Shown piece after piece: positions 12,306 through 25,900 of a DNA stretch of 64,000 nucleotides. The notes under the pieces are model-generated. The model ran no database searches. It was not told the origin of the DNA and saw only the letters and a list, made by a program, of their open reading frames with translations. Both the position numbers and the translations under genes were made by a program. This stretch comes from Batillaria attramentaria. Its lineage: Eukaryota > Mollusca > Gastropoda > Batillariidae. The DNA lies in the NCBI GenBank assembly GCA_018292915.2, contig JACVVK020000214.1, positions 536,001 through 600,000 of the forward strand. Reading direction: 5' to 3'. Position 1 is the stretch's first letter. Every line of letters begins with the position of its first letter.

Positions 12306-15300
12306 GCGGGGGTGGGGGGTGTTAAGATGCTTTGCACCACTTGCCAGTGCTAATTAGTGAATTAACTACGAGTGCCTTACGTCCAGAAATAGTAAGGAAA
12401 CAGAGAGCGAAAGTGTGAGTTATGACTTCATAACCCACTCAGTGGTTTAGGACTTCACAGTTTAAACACACTCTGGTTACGTCATCAGTCAAAGTGCGTC
12501 ATTTCAAGCATTTGGTTATTGTTGTAGAGATCGCGAAAAGTCACTGCATTTCGATGGAAATTTCTAGACCATCCCAGAACATGCGAGTGCAGTAACGTCA
12601 GTAGATTACGTGACCCAGGAAAGATTCCGTACTTGCCAGTATGTTGTAGAATGTTCTAGATCTGACCTGTTAGTACCTCGTTGTGGCGTGGACGATAAAC
12701 CCCAGCTAACCAACCAACCAACGTTCTGGGTTCTTCCTCTTTCATGAGTTTGTTCTTGCGCATCTTCTGTTAATAAAGTATTGGAGTTCCAGCCTGTTGT
12801 ATCCCGTGTCTTCTCTGCGAGTGCACCGAGAGAGCGACATAGCAGGAGAAAAATACAACAGAAATATTTGGCGTCGCCGACAGGATTCGACATTGATCTA
12901 CCTACGAAGGGACAGTACTCTCCAGTACTCAAGAAACTCCAACTACAGAAGTTGCACCCCTTCAACTGTTGCAGCAGCGAAAATTGACGACTGACCATGG
13001 CAGAGACAGCGGAGCTGATAAAATTGCTTAGAGAGCAATTAGAACAGCAGAAGGAACAGATGAAGATTCAAATGGAACAGCAGAAGGAACAGATGAAGAT
13101 TCAAATGGAACAGCAGAAGGAACAGATGAAGATTCAAATGGAACAGCAGAAGGAACAGATGAAGATTCAGAAGGAACAAATGGAACAGCAGAAGGAACAA
13201 ATGGAACAGCAGAATGAACAGCAGAAGGAACAGATGAAGGAACAGATGAGGATTCAAGCAAAGCAGCATGAAGAAGAATTAGCAGTCCAAAGAGAGCAGA
13301 TGGGTGCGTTGATGAAGATGATTCAAGTTCAGACACCGACTGGGGATTCCAGCGCAAGTACCCGTCCTCACACTTCTACTGTTTCGACCGCCGCTATTCC
13401 ACCTTTCGCTGCCTTTGATTCCACTTCAGAACTGTGGCCTGATTACTGGTCAAGATTCTGCACATTTCTTGTCGCCAACGCCGTTCCTGACGACCGCAAG
13501 GCTCAAGTCTTCCTCACTAATCAGACTCCGGCTGTCTACAAGCAACTGGCAAATCTGGCTGCTCAACAAAATCCAAGAATGAATATCAACGATCTGACGA
13601 TGGACCAAATCGTCAAGTTCATGAAAGAACAATTTGACCCAAAACTGTTCATAGTGCGAGAACGTTTCAAGTTCTGGAGCAACATGGAACGGAAGCCAGG
13701 CGAAACACTCCAGGAGCTGGCAGCCCGTATACGTCAAGACGCGGCTACCTGTGACTTTCCTTCGATCCAAGATCCACAAGATGAAGCTCTTAGGCAGAGA
13801 TTCATATGTTCTGTCAACAACGAAGCTGTCTTGAAGGCTCTTTTCAAGGTCAAGGATACCGAGTTGGATTTTGCCAAGGCTGTCAAGATCGCCATAGAGA
13901 CTGAAGACGCGGCAAAGGTGGCCAAGGAAACTGTCTACGGTTCCAAGCCCAGGCCGGTCAACAAAGTCAAGGCGAACAACAAAGGGGGTCAACCAAAGAA
14001 CCACCAGCAGTCTAACTCCACGACCAGCAATTCAGCAAAGTGCTACAGGTGTGGAAAGTCTCATAGAGCAACAGATTGCTACTACAAAGACTCCAAATGC
14101 AACTTCTGTCAGAAGACAGGACATTTGGAGGCTGTCTGCAGGAAAAAACTGCACCAACAGCAACAAGGGGGACGACAATCTGCAAAATCTTCAGTGAAAA
14201 GTATCACAAAAGCAGAGCTCGTCAAAGCCATCCTCGGCGAAGTTCCCCAAGATACTCCTAGGTTGGACGTTCCAGTCACAATCCAGGATCAACAGTTCAC
14301 GATGGAGCTGGACACTGCAACCACAGGAAATTTTGTTTCTGTGCCAGTCTGGAAACAGCTGGGAAAACCGAAGCTGGATGACGTCACACATCGGTACGAG
14401 TCTGCCAGCAAGCACGACCTACCAGTGTTGGGCACCTTCATGGGCCAGACTAAGGACCCAGTGACTGGGAAACAGAGCTCCATTCCCTACATCGTCACCA
14501 AGATCCCTGATCTCAACCTACTGGGACGGAACGCGATCCAGGCTCTGGGAATTTCAGTGGACAATGCCCTTGGACTGAAGAGCATAGAGAGTCAAGTCAA
14601 GAGCGAGGGTGCAAAAGAATCGCATCCGAAGACCTCCAGCACAACTTATGCTTCTCTTCAAAAGGATTGCCACACTCTCTGCGACAAGTTCCCAGATCTC
14701 TTCAAGGAAGAATTGGGATGTCTGAAGGATTTTGAGCTGGAAGTAAAGTTCAAGTCCGACGCGAAGCCGGTTTTTCACAAGGCAAGGCCGGTTCCGTTCG
14801 CTCTTCGTGATGACCTGACGAAAGGCTACGAAGAAGGCATCGCCAAAGGAGTCTGGAAGCCAGTCCAGTTCAACGACTATGGAACACCAGTGGTTCCAAT
14901 TCGTAAGACAAACAGTGCAGGCGCCCTGAAGCCAAAACTGCGGATCTGTGGTGACTACTCAGTTGGGATCAACGATCAACTTGCTGATCACCGTCACCCA
15001 ATGCCTCTCCCAGAGGAACTGATGCAAAAGCTGGGAGGAGGATTCGGTTACACAAAGATCGACCTCGCTGATGCCTACAACCAGATCAAGCTGGCACCAG
15101 AAAGTCAACGCAGACTAGCCCTCAGCACTCACCGTGGGGTACTTCTGCAACAACGACTACCTTTCGGAATCAAGTCAGCACCTGGTTATTTTCAGGAGAT
15201 CATGGAAAATCTGACCAGTGATCTGCCTGGAGTTGCCGTCTTCCAAGATGACATACTCACCAGCGGGAAGGATGCCAAAGATCATCTGAGCAACCTGGAA

Positions 15301-18300
15301 CGACTACTCACGCGTCTGAACGACAAAGGACTCAGATGCCGTCGTGAAAAATGCCTGTTTGCTCAACCCAGTGTGGAATACCTTGGACACACTCTATCGG
15401 CTGAAGGAATCTCCAAAGGATCCAAAGTCGAGGCAGTCTTGAAGATGCCACCACCTACGGATGTCTCAAGCTTGAAGTCTTTTCTGGGCTCAGTACAATT
15501 CTACGGGAAATTCATCCCAAACCTGGCTACTATGGCAGAGCCGCTGTACCGCCTGACAAAGAAGGCAAGTTCCTGGAAGTGGGGAGAAGAGGAACAAGCA
15601 GCTTTTGAACAGCTGAAGAATGTGCTTTCCTCTGATCAAGTCCTTGTACACTTCGACCCAGATAAGCCTGTGGGGCTGGCTTGTGACGCATCCAACGTTG
15701 GAATTGGAGCAGTACTGTTTCATCGCTATCCGGATGGAAGCGAGCGCCCAATTGCCAATGTGTCCAAGACTCTTACAGCTGCAGAAAGAAACTACAGCCA
15801 AATCCACAAAGAAGCCCTAGCCATCATCTATGGTTTGCGGAAATTCTACCAGTATCTGTACGGACGACAGTTCATACTGGTGACTGATCACAAGCCCCTG
15901 ACGGCGCTGTTCGGACCAAAGAAAGGGACACCACTTCTTGCAGCTAACAGACTAGCTCGGTGGGCCCTATGGCTGAACCAGTTCGACTACACGATCGAGT
16001 ACCGGAAAACTGCAGATCACGGCAATGCAGATGCTCTCAGTCGCTTGCCTTCTGGAGACGACATCGACTTTGACAGGGAGGAGAGTGGGGACGACACGGA
16101 CATGGTGTGCACCATCCGAGTTCTCAGTCTTCAAGTCAAACCTTTCGACGCCAACATCCTTCGTCAAGAGTCAGGCAAAGATCCAGTGATAGCTACAGTG
16201 ATGCGCTACATGCGTGAAGGGTGGCCGCTGAAGCACGCTGAGATCAACGAAGAAGTCAGAAAGTTCCAGAAGTTGTCAGATTCTCTCAGTACCTGCCACG
16301 GATGCCTCATCTATGGTACAAGAGTTGTGATTCCACAAAGCCTGCAGCCCAAGATCCTTGATCTTCTGCACATCGGACACTTCGGCATGGAACGCATGAA
16401 GCAGTTAGCAAGAACTGCAGTATACTGGCCCGGTATCGACGCTGCAATAGAGATGACGAGTCGACGATGTGACTCATGCGGCGAACATCAAAACAAGCCA
16501 TCCAAACCGCCAGTTCATCCCTGGATGTTACCAGAGAAGCCCTGGAGCCGAGTTCACGTGGACCACGCCATCAACTTCATGGGCACCAACTGGCTGGTGA
16601 TCACGGATGCTTACTCAAAGTACCCATGCATCCACCCAACGTCATCCACGTCCACTAGAGCTACTCTAGACCTGCTGGAAGAAGACTTCGCTCACTTCGG
16701 ATACCCACACACGTTGGTCTCCGACAATGCAACCACCTTTGTTTCTGAAGAGTTCCAGAGCTGGTGCAAGGAACGTGGGATCACGCACCTGACAGGAGCG
16801 CCCTATCATCCTGCTACCAATGGAGCTGCAGAACGGCTGGTGCAGACATTCAAGCAAGCTCTCAGGAAGTCTTCTCTGCCCCCGAAGCGAGCACTTCAAG
16901 AGTTTCTTATGCAGTACCGGAGAATGCCGACATCCTGCGGATTCTCTCCGAGTGAACTCTTGATGTCCAGGCAGATTCGGACAAGGATCGACACTTTGCT
17001 TCCCTCGCCAGCACACATAGCTCAGGGCAAGCAATCCAAGGAGGCATCTAAAACTCAGGTGACTCCGGACCCTGGAGGTGTCGCCAAGGTGACCAGGCAG
17101 TACAAGGCCGGAGATCCAGTATACGCACTGTACTATGGACCTCACCATGCCAAGCAGCCCAGATGGGTACCAGCAGTGGTCAAGAAGTCTACGGGTACTC
17201 GCTGTTTCAACGTCAAGGTAGTTCCTCGTGGCCCAGTTTGGAGACGACACTGGGAACAGTTGCGCCCACGTTACGCTTCTGAAGAGGACAGCGAACCTGG
17301 CGATTCAGCAGATGCCTCTGAGCTCCCGATCGACCATCCGATGGAGATTCTGGAGAATGTGCCACCGACACTGAACCAGAGCAGACCACAACTGCCCAGG
17401 ACCAAGCCACCTGTTCCAGAGTATGGTCCAGACAACCCCAGACGATCCAAAAGAACACCAAAACCCAGAGACAGACTTTGTTGTTGAAGTTTGTTGTGAA
17501 ACAACAATTTTGGTAGGGAGGTGTTGTAGAGATCGCGAAAAGTCACTGCATTTCGATGGAAATTTCTAGACCATCCCAGAACATGCGAGTGCAGTAACGT
17601 CAGTAGATTACGTGACCCAGGAAAGATTCCGTACTTGCCAGTATGTTGTAGAATGTTCTAGATCTGACCTGTTAGTATATAAGCGGCACTGCACAGCGTT
17701 CTGGGTTCTTCCTCTTTCATGAGTTTGTTCTTGCGCATCTTCTGTTAATAAAGTATTGGAGTTCCAGCCTGTTGTATCCCGTGTCTTCTCTGCGAGTGCA
17801 CCGAGAGAGCGACATAGCAGGAGAAAAATACAACAGTTATCTTACGTCACGGCCGGTACATAGTTGTTTTGTCCACTTGGGGGTGAAATTTTATTTTGCT
17901 TGAATCACATAAGAAATGATAACACAGAAAAATGGCTGCGAAGTAATTGCGAGTGCACTTTTTGAATACCAGCACATGAGCACATGCTTTGAATGATACT
18001 CATCTTAACATCAAGTACTTTCAACTGCACTGCGCTTTGTTCTTTCACAAACCGGTGTGCAGAATTTTGAGGGGGGTACATAAGTGATTAAGTCACTAGT
18101 CACTTTACCAGAAAAATAAAATTTCGCAGAACATGTATCCAGACCTGCTTCCGCTACGCATTGACCATAGAAAACTAAGTAATTTTGGGCTTACTACGCA
18201 ACTACGCATTTAATTGCCCCACTACGCAGTTTCGTTAACTAAATCTACGTAATCAAGTCAGCAGTTAGCGTTTCGTCAAATCCGATCTGAACTCACCGAT

Positions 18301-20113
18301 CCAGCTTTTTGAACGAGCCTCATGCAAAGTTTAACGATGTATAAATGCCCGGTAGAAAGAAATTTGGCTAAAAATAAACCAAACGAACAAAAAAACATAG
18401 ATACTATGGTAGTACACTGTAACCAGTTGAATCAAACAAGCCAAAGAATAGAATAGTTGATTTGTAGCTTAAGCAACAAGCCGGCAAGTGGCACATTTCG
18501 GTTGGGATACGTTAGCCGGGACTACTCATTTGGCCAGGAAACTACTCATTTGGTTTTTGGCACTACTCATGTCATGTTGGTGGGTTGGCAGGTCTGTGTA
18601 TCCTACTAGAGGCAAGAGTCTGAATGCTCGTGGTATGAACAGCTTACATGATCAGTTTGAGTGGTTTACCACAAAAGAAACCACTCCATGTCGCAATGTT
18701 TTGCCATAGCTATTAAGTTTACCTCTGGTGTGGTAACTATGGTAAAAACTGGAAACATCTCGTAGTTTCTCTCGTGGTAAACCATTGGAACTAATCATGT
18801 GAGCTTAATGTTATGTGTTGTAGTCAGCTACAAGTGGATCCGCAGGGGGTCAAGATGCTTTCATAATTGGTAGTGGACTGTTAAGTGGGTGTAGCCTTTG
18901 GGTGTTTAATTAAACAGTCACCCAGGTATTTAAGGATTAAAATCTTTCACCTTCTTAAGATTTCCACCTTTAGCTAAACATTTCCTCCTCCCAAAAAGTG
19001 CGTTTCTTCCTTTGAAGCACCTAAAATCAGCCAAAACACACCATATTGCAGAAATTTTAGTCTAATGCTAAAAACTTTCCTTTGAAAAAAGTGTTTTCTC
19101 ATCAGAAGCAATAAAAAAAAAAAAAATCATGCCAAAATGCAAATGCCAAAATTACACAGATTTCAGTCTAATTTTTTTTTTTTCCTTTTTTTTTAAATCC
19201 AGGGGAGTATGTCCTGGACACCCTAGGTTAACCCTTTGCGGATGCACGCTCGTGGCTTACCACTTCTTCACCATATGCTACTCATTTTTCCTCCTTTTTT
19301 TTTTTTTTTTTTTTTTACTGCCCCAACTCTTTTGCCAGTTCCAGTGATGTGCCTCCCAGGTCATGGGTGGAATCCACGGAGGGCTTAGAAGCTGGGGCAA
19401 TTTTTTTTTCTTTCTTATGCATGATGATGGAGATGAGGATGATGGTAAGATGATGCTATGGAGGCCCGTGTGGTTTGGGACTGCAGGACAGGGCCGTATT
19501 CCACGCTTCCTGTCACAAATATCCCGGCATTAAACAGGCCCAGGAACGACAGCACCTGCGGTGCCGGCCATGTAATCATCCACATCATAAGACGTGTCAT
19601 ATCAAGGGAAGCACCCCTAAAGTTGCACCCGTGAAGTGGGTAAATCTCGGCTTTGTGGCCACAGCCTTCCCACTTGGCCCATAGCACATCTGCTCTGGGT
19701 AGGAAAAATCCCTGTTGCTTCGGCTGCGACTCGAACCCGGGTCTCCTGGTCCATGGTCCGAAGTGCTAACCACTACACTATGGGGGCCGGTATTTTTCCT
19801 CCTTTTCCATCATGCAGCATTTGAAGCCATTAGTAACCATTTTACTCTTGTTTGATTTCTGAATGTTGTGCTGTATTCTGACCGATGTTAGTGTTGATCC
19901 AGATTTAATTGTGTTTAGCAGAGACCAGGACTGTTGAAACTGAAAGTAGAAATGAAGGTGTGTTTGTTGTTTTTCTCGTGCACTCGACTCTCTCAGTCTG
20001 CCTCTCAAGCCTTTGTATGACGCTCTCCATCAAGCCTTCGCTGCTTGCACATGTTAAACCACACATATATGTGTAAATGCATAACCTTTGTCTTGTTCCA
20101 ATGTGTTCTTTCT

Positions 20114-20151
<38 letters not shown>

Positions 20152-22876
20152 GAACTGTCTTGCTCTGCAGAATATACGCATATATATATATATATATGTA
20201 TCATTTATACAAGCAGTATGAGTTAGGGAAGAACCAGTAACTCTGAGGCAGTACAACTTTCAAGAGTCAGAAAACAGACAATAATTGAGGTGAAGCCTTG
20301 TGCCTTGGTGAATGCAGACCTGTTCAGTTTTTGGAGCAGGATGATGATACAGTATCAGTGATATGAAAACAAAACTTCTTTGGTGGACACTTTCACCACT
20401 TGCGTGAAACCACGTGTTTGTGTCTGTGCTATGTGCTGATGAGTGTGTGTACCAACAGAAAAAAGGCTTACTGTGCATTTGTTTTGAAATCTCTCTTATT
20501 TCTTTATAAGATAGTGCTGAGGTATTATTATTAAATCATTATTTCATCTGTTAACTGATTTGAATGTTAACTCAGTGCCGACCTTGACCTCGCGCTGTGG
20601 AATTTCCTACTGACCCAGGCACTGTGTGTGTGCACAACCCTTGCCAACCGGGTGATTTTTAGCAATTGTTTGATTTTTTTTTAAAGGGGTCTTCCTCAGA
20701 TGTTTCCGAATCACGTTTGGTATGGTTTGAAAGATAATTATAAGCACTGTTATGATAAAAAAAATTTTATTGGAAAAATTGGGCGTCGCAGCCACAGTGA
20801 GAGCAGAGATAACATGGGTTGCGGGTGCTCGGTAACTTGGTGGTTGGCAACGGTAGGCAAGGGCACTGCACAGACACTGGGTGCATGGTCATGAAATAGT
20901 TAATGGAGGAGAAAAGTGAATATGTACAGTTGTACATTACAATACATTACAATTGTAAATGTAAGATTGTGAAAAAGGAAACGGTGGTTCAGGTTTTGAG
21001 AATTCGTCTCCACTCGGTTCTAGTTCAGTGTGTAGGGCACATAATCAGCATTCCACTGGAAAAGCATGTTCTCAGTACAAGATGATCTCAAGATTCTTAA
21101 AAAGTGGATGGTATAAAAACACCAAAACACTCAGTAGATGTGGCACAGTGATGTTTGATAAAAATGTTTCGTGACCTCTCCTAAAGGTCGTGACAGTTGA
21201 GTCAGATGCTTTTAGTTAAATTACCACAGCTTTAGTTTGGTGCTCCCCATATTTCAACTCTCTGCCAATTATTATTATTATTATTATTTTAAACAGAGAA
21301 TGGTGGTTCAAACACAGGAGCAATTGTGGGGGGAGTCCTTGGAGGCCTTGCTGGACTGGCGCTGGTTATTGGTGGTGTATGGTGGTAAGTGATTCTTTCT
21401 CTTGATCTCAGCTCCATCCTCTTCTAATGGCTGCATGCTGGCAGGCATTTTAATACACATAGTTCTGGTTCTGACAACTGTTTTAGTTTGGCTTCTGATG
21501 ATGACCAGTGGCTCATAAAAGAGAAAGAATAAAAATGGAGTAAAACATTATTTTTGATAATAACCCACAAATGGCTGCAATGTTGCATGTGTGAATGGTA
21601 TGTGTCATGCTTTTGGTGTTGTAAACAGCCCCAGTGGATCTTTTAGCCTTGAAAATTTTGTATCCCTTTCGGGTCACAGTAGTCTGGTGGATTAACCAGT
21701 TGAGTGGAGGATAGAGATGGGGAGGCTCGGTGATCAAACCCTGACAGTGACTGAGTCAGACTTTGTGCAGGCTTTGTCCAATGCCCTTGTTTGTGAACAA
21801 AAGATGTTAAACTTAGAAACTGCCACACACTTTTTAGCATTCTTCTCCATAGTGACTAGCTACATAGGGCACATGTATAACTCATTATGAGCAAGGGAAT
21901 ACCTGATTTCCTCAAATGTGTGTCCTTCTTTCTTTCTTTACTTCTTACAGCATAAGGAAGAGGTATAAGTGAGGGGCTTTGTGGGTAAGAGACAAATACT
22001 CAACAGCAACCTCTCCTCATGGCTGCCAAAGCCAGTGCAACATGTTTGTTTTGTTTTGTTTTTACTATTATCACCTTTCTTACACGTCTGAGATCCCCCT
22101 GTTAGCTGATTTGCAATCCTGTACCATTTCTTCCAGCCTTATCTGAAATATCACCACTTGTTTTTTCTTCTTTTTTTTTTTAAAGTAACCTGCATAGTGA
22201 GCCATCTGTGTCTGTGACAGATAGTAACATTTGCATATTCTCAGGAACTGTCAGTAGCACATTTAGAGACTGTGAAACACCAGACGTGGCACAATGGTAA
22301 TTTGGGATGCAACCTTGCTCTTGCTCTCCTAAAGGTCAAGGCCAAAGGAATCGGGAGAAAGTTTTTGAACTTTTTGTTTTGGCAGAACGTATCCATGGGA
22401 ATTTACTTCTGCACTTGATGATTTATAAGCATGCCTGTTTAGGTGACTTCTAGCAGTAGAAAAGGTCAAGGTCACATGTATAGACTCTTTTGCCTATCTG
22501 CATGGGGAGAGCCACAGTGGCCTACCTGAATTTCACTTCTTCAGTTGCGGGTTCAAATCCCAGCCGTTACGTGGTGGAAAGGGACATTAATCCCTCCAAC
22601 CAGCCTGCCAAACAACTAACCAGTTTGCATGAGTTTGGGAAGTGTGTGTGTTATCACTGTTATATACTAATAATATATAATAATGACCCCTGACCGCCCC
22701 TTATGTGCCCAGTTCTTCATTGTTGAGTGTCTCTTGTTAATGATTTCAGTCTTTGTAGTGCATGTAATCCTAGTAACCATGTAATAATAATAATAAAGGG
22801 TATTTGTGGCGCCCCATCTCGCAAGAGCTCAGGGTGCGTACATAAACATAACATAAAAACAGCGCATATAACTTAC

Positions 22877-22937
<61 letters not shown>

Positions 22938-25900
22938 ATTTTTTTTGCAGGTGGCATGCAGAGATGGAGTGGGGGGGGGGGGGTTCTACTGCATGGAGGA
23001 AAGATGTGTTTTAAGTTGAGATTTAAAGACTGCTAACGACTGAGCATGGCGGATGTGAGAGGGGAGGCCGTTCCAAACTACAGGACCAATGTATGAAAAC
23101 GCACGCTGGCCCTGAAACTTTTTCCGGCGGATGGGAATACGGAGAAGACGGGTGTCAGAGGAAGAACGGATGTACATATAGGGCATTGGCTTTTTAAGAT
23201 GATACATATTATTATTATTTTATATATTATTACGGTATTATTATTATAACCTTTCAGAAATAACTACTAGTAAAAAAACAAACTATCATGAATCAGTTAA
23301 AGACTTAAAAAAAAAAAATAAAAAAAAATATGCTGACCTGACAGAATACTTACAGAGCCATCAGGTAACTGTTTATAAAGATGTTTTCAGTAAATGTGTA
23401 AATATATCGACGGGGTTCTTACCTGCTATAATCTACTAACAGTTGAAAGAAACATTAGGCCTATTGCTACTTATCGTGTGTGCCACGGAGGCGAGCTAAC
23501 TAGTACATGTAGGTAAAGAAACATTAGGCCTGTTGCTACTTATCGTGTGTGCCACGGAGGCGAGTTAACTAGTACATGTAGGTAAAGAAACATTAGGCCT
23601 GTTGCTACTTATCGTGTGTGCCACGGAGGCGAGTTAACTAGTACATGTAGGTAAAGAAACATTAGGCCTGTTGCTACTTATCGTGTGTGCCACGGAGGCG
23701 AGTTAACTAGTACATGTAGGTAAAGAAACATTAGGCCTGTTGCTACTTATCGTGTGTGCCACGGAGGCGAGTTAACTAGTACATGTAGGTAAAGAAACAT
23801 TAGGCCTATTGCTACTTATCGTGTGTGCCACGGAGGCGAGTTAACTAGTACATGTAGGTAAAGAAACATTAGGCCTCTTGCTACTTATCGTGTGTGCCAC
23901 GGAGGCGAGTTAACTAGTACATGTAGGTAAAGAAACATTAGGCCTGTTGCTACTTATCGTGTGTGCCACGGAGGCGAGTTAACTAGTACATGTAGGTAAA
24001 GAAACATTAGGCCTGTTGCTACTTATCGTGTGTGCCACGGAGGCGAGTTAACTAGTACATGTAGGTAAAGAAACATTAGGCCTGTTGCTACTTATCGTGT
24101 GTGCCACGGAGGCGAGTTAACTAGTACATGTAGGTAAAGAAACATTAGGCCTGTTGCTACTTATCGTGTGTGCCACGGAGGCGAGTTAACTAGTACATGT
24201 AGGTAAAGAAACATTAGGCCTGTTGCTACTTATCGTGTGTGCCACGGAGGCGAGTTAACTAGTACATGTAGGTAAAGAAACATTAGGCCTGTTGCTACTT
24301 ATCGTGTGTGCCACGGAGGCGAGTTAACTAGTACATGTAGGTAAAGAAACATTAGGCCTGTTGCTACTTATCGTGTGTGCCACGGAGGCGAGTTAACTAG
24401 TACATGTAGGTAAAGAAACATTGGGCCTATTGCTACTTATCGTGTGTGCCACGGAGGCGAGTTAACTAGTACATGTAGGTAAAGAAACATTAGGCCTGTT
24501 GCTACTTATCGTGTGTGCCACGGAGGCGAGTTAACTAGTACATGTAGGTAAAGAAACATTAGGCCTATTGCTACTTATCGTGTGTGCCACGGAGGCGAGT
24601 TAACTAGTACATGTAGGTAAAGAAACATTAGGCCTGTTGCTACTTATCGTGTGTGCCACGGAGGCGAGTTAACTAGTACATGTAGGTAAAGAAACATTAG
24701 GCCTATTGCTACTTATCGTGTGTGCCACGGAGGCGAGTTAACTAGTACATGTAGGTAAAGAAACATTAGGCCTGTTGCTACTTATCGTGTGTGCCACGGA
24801 GGCGAGTTAACTAGTACATGTAGGTAAAGAAACATTAGGCCTGTTGCTACTTATCGTGTGTGCCACGGAGGCGAGTTAACTAGTACATGTAGGTAAAGAA
24901 ACATTAGGCCTGTTGCTACTTATCGTGTGTGCCACGGAGGCGAGTTAACTAGTACATGTAGGTAAAGAAACATTAGGCCTATTGCTACTTATCGTGTGTG
25001 CCACGGAGGCGAGTTAACTAGTACATGTAGGTAAAGAAACATTAGGCCTGTTGCTACTTATCGTGTGTGCCACGGAGGCGAGTTAACTAGTACATGTAGG
25101 TAAAGAAACATTAGGCCTGTTGCTACTTATCGTGTGTGCCACGGAGGCGAGTTAACTAGTACATGTAGGTAAAGAAACATTAGGCCTATTGCTACTTATC
25201 GTGTGTGCCACGGAGGCGAGTTAACTAGTACATGTAGGTAAAGAAACATTAGGCCTATTGCTACTTATCGTGTGTGCCACGGAGGCGAGTTAACTAGTAC
25301 ATGTAGGTAAAGAAACATTAGGCCTATTGCTACTTATCGTGTGTGCCACGGAGGCGAGTTAACTAGTACATGTAGGTAAAGAAACATTAGGCCTGTTGCT
25401 ACTTATCGTGTGTGCCACGGAGGCGAGTTAACTAGTACATGTAGGTAAAGAAACATTAGGCCTGTTGCTACTTATCGTGTGTGCCACGGAGGCGAGTTAA
25501 CTAGTACATGTAGGTAAAGAAACATTAGGCCTGTTGCTACTTATCGTGTGTGCCACGGAGGCGAGTTAACTAGTACATGTAGGTAAAGAAACATTAGGCC
25601 TGTTGCTACTTATCGTGTGTGCCACGGAGGCGAGTTAACTAGTACATGTAGGTAAAGAAACATTAGGCCTATTGCTACTTATCGTGTGTGCCACGGAGGC
25701 GAGTTAACTAGTACATGTAGGTAAAGAAACATTAGGCCTGTTGCTACTTATCGTGTGTGCCACGGAGGCGAGTTAACTAGTACATGTAGGTAAAGAAACA
25801 TTAGGCCTGTTGCTACTTATCGTGTGTGCCACGGAGGAGAGTTAACTAGTACATGTAGGTAAAGAAACATTAGGCCTGTTGCTACTTATCGTGTGTGCCA

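Larger units (their letters stand above)
12520..17835 (+). mobile_element. Full-length Ty3/gypsy LTR retrotransposon with GTTAT target-site duplication
   Basis: Two LTRs of 341 and 314 bp start TGTTG and end CAACA. They flank a primer binding site, one gag-pol frame and a purine tract. The 5-bp duplication GTTAT lies at 12515-12519 and 17836-17840. The LTRs read as identical outside one replaced segment, so insertion looks recent. It lies in sense orientation in intron 4 of the Ig receptor gene, so its polyadenylation signals could truncate host transcripts. Confidence 0.97.

Noticed and set aside
13028..13357. Leu/Ser repeat protein on the minus strand
   Set aside because: Antisense reading of the gag coiled-coil repeat.
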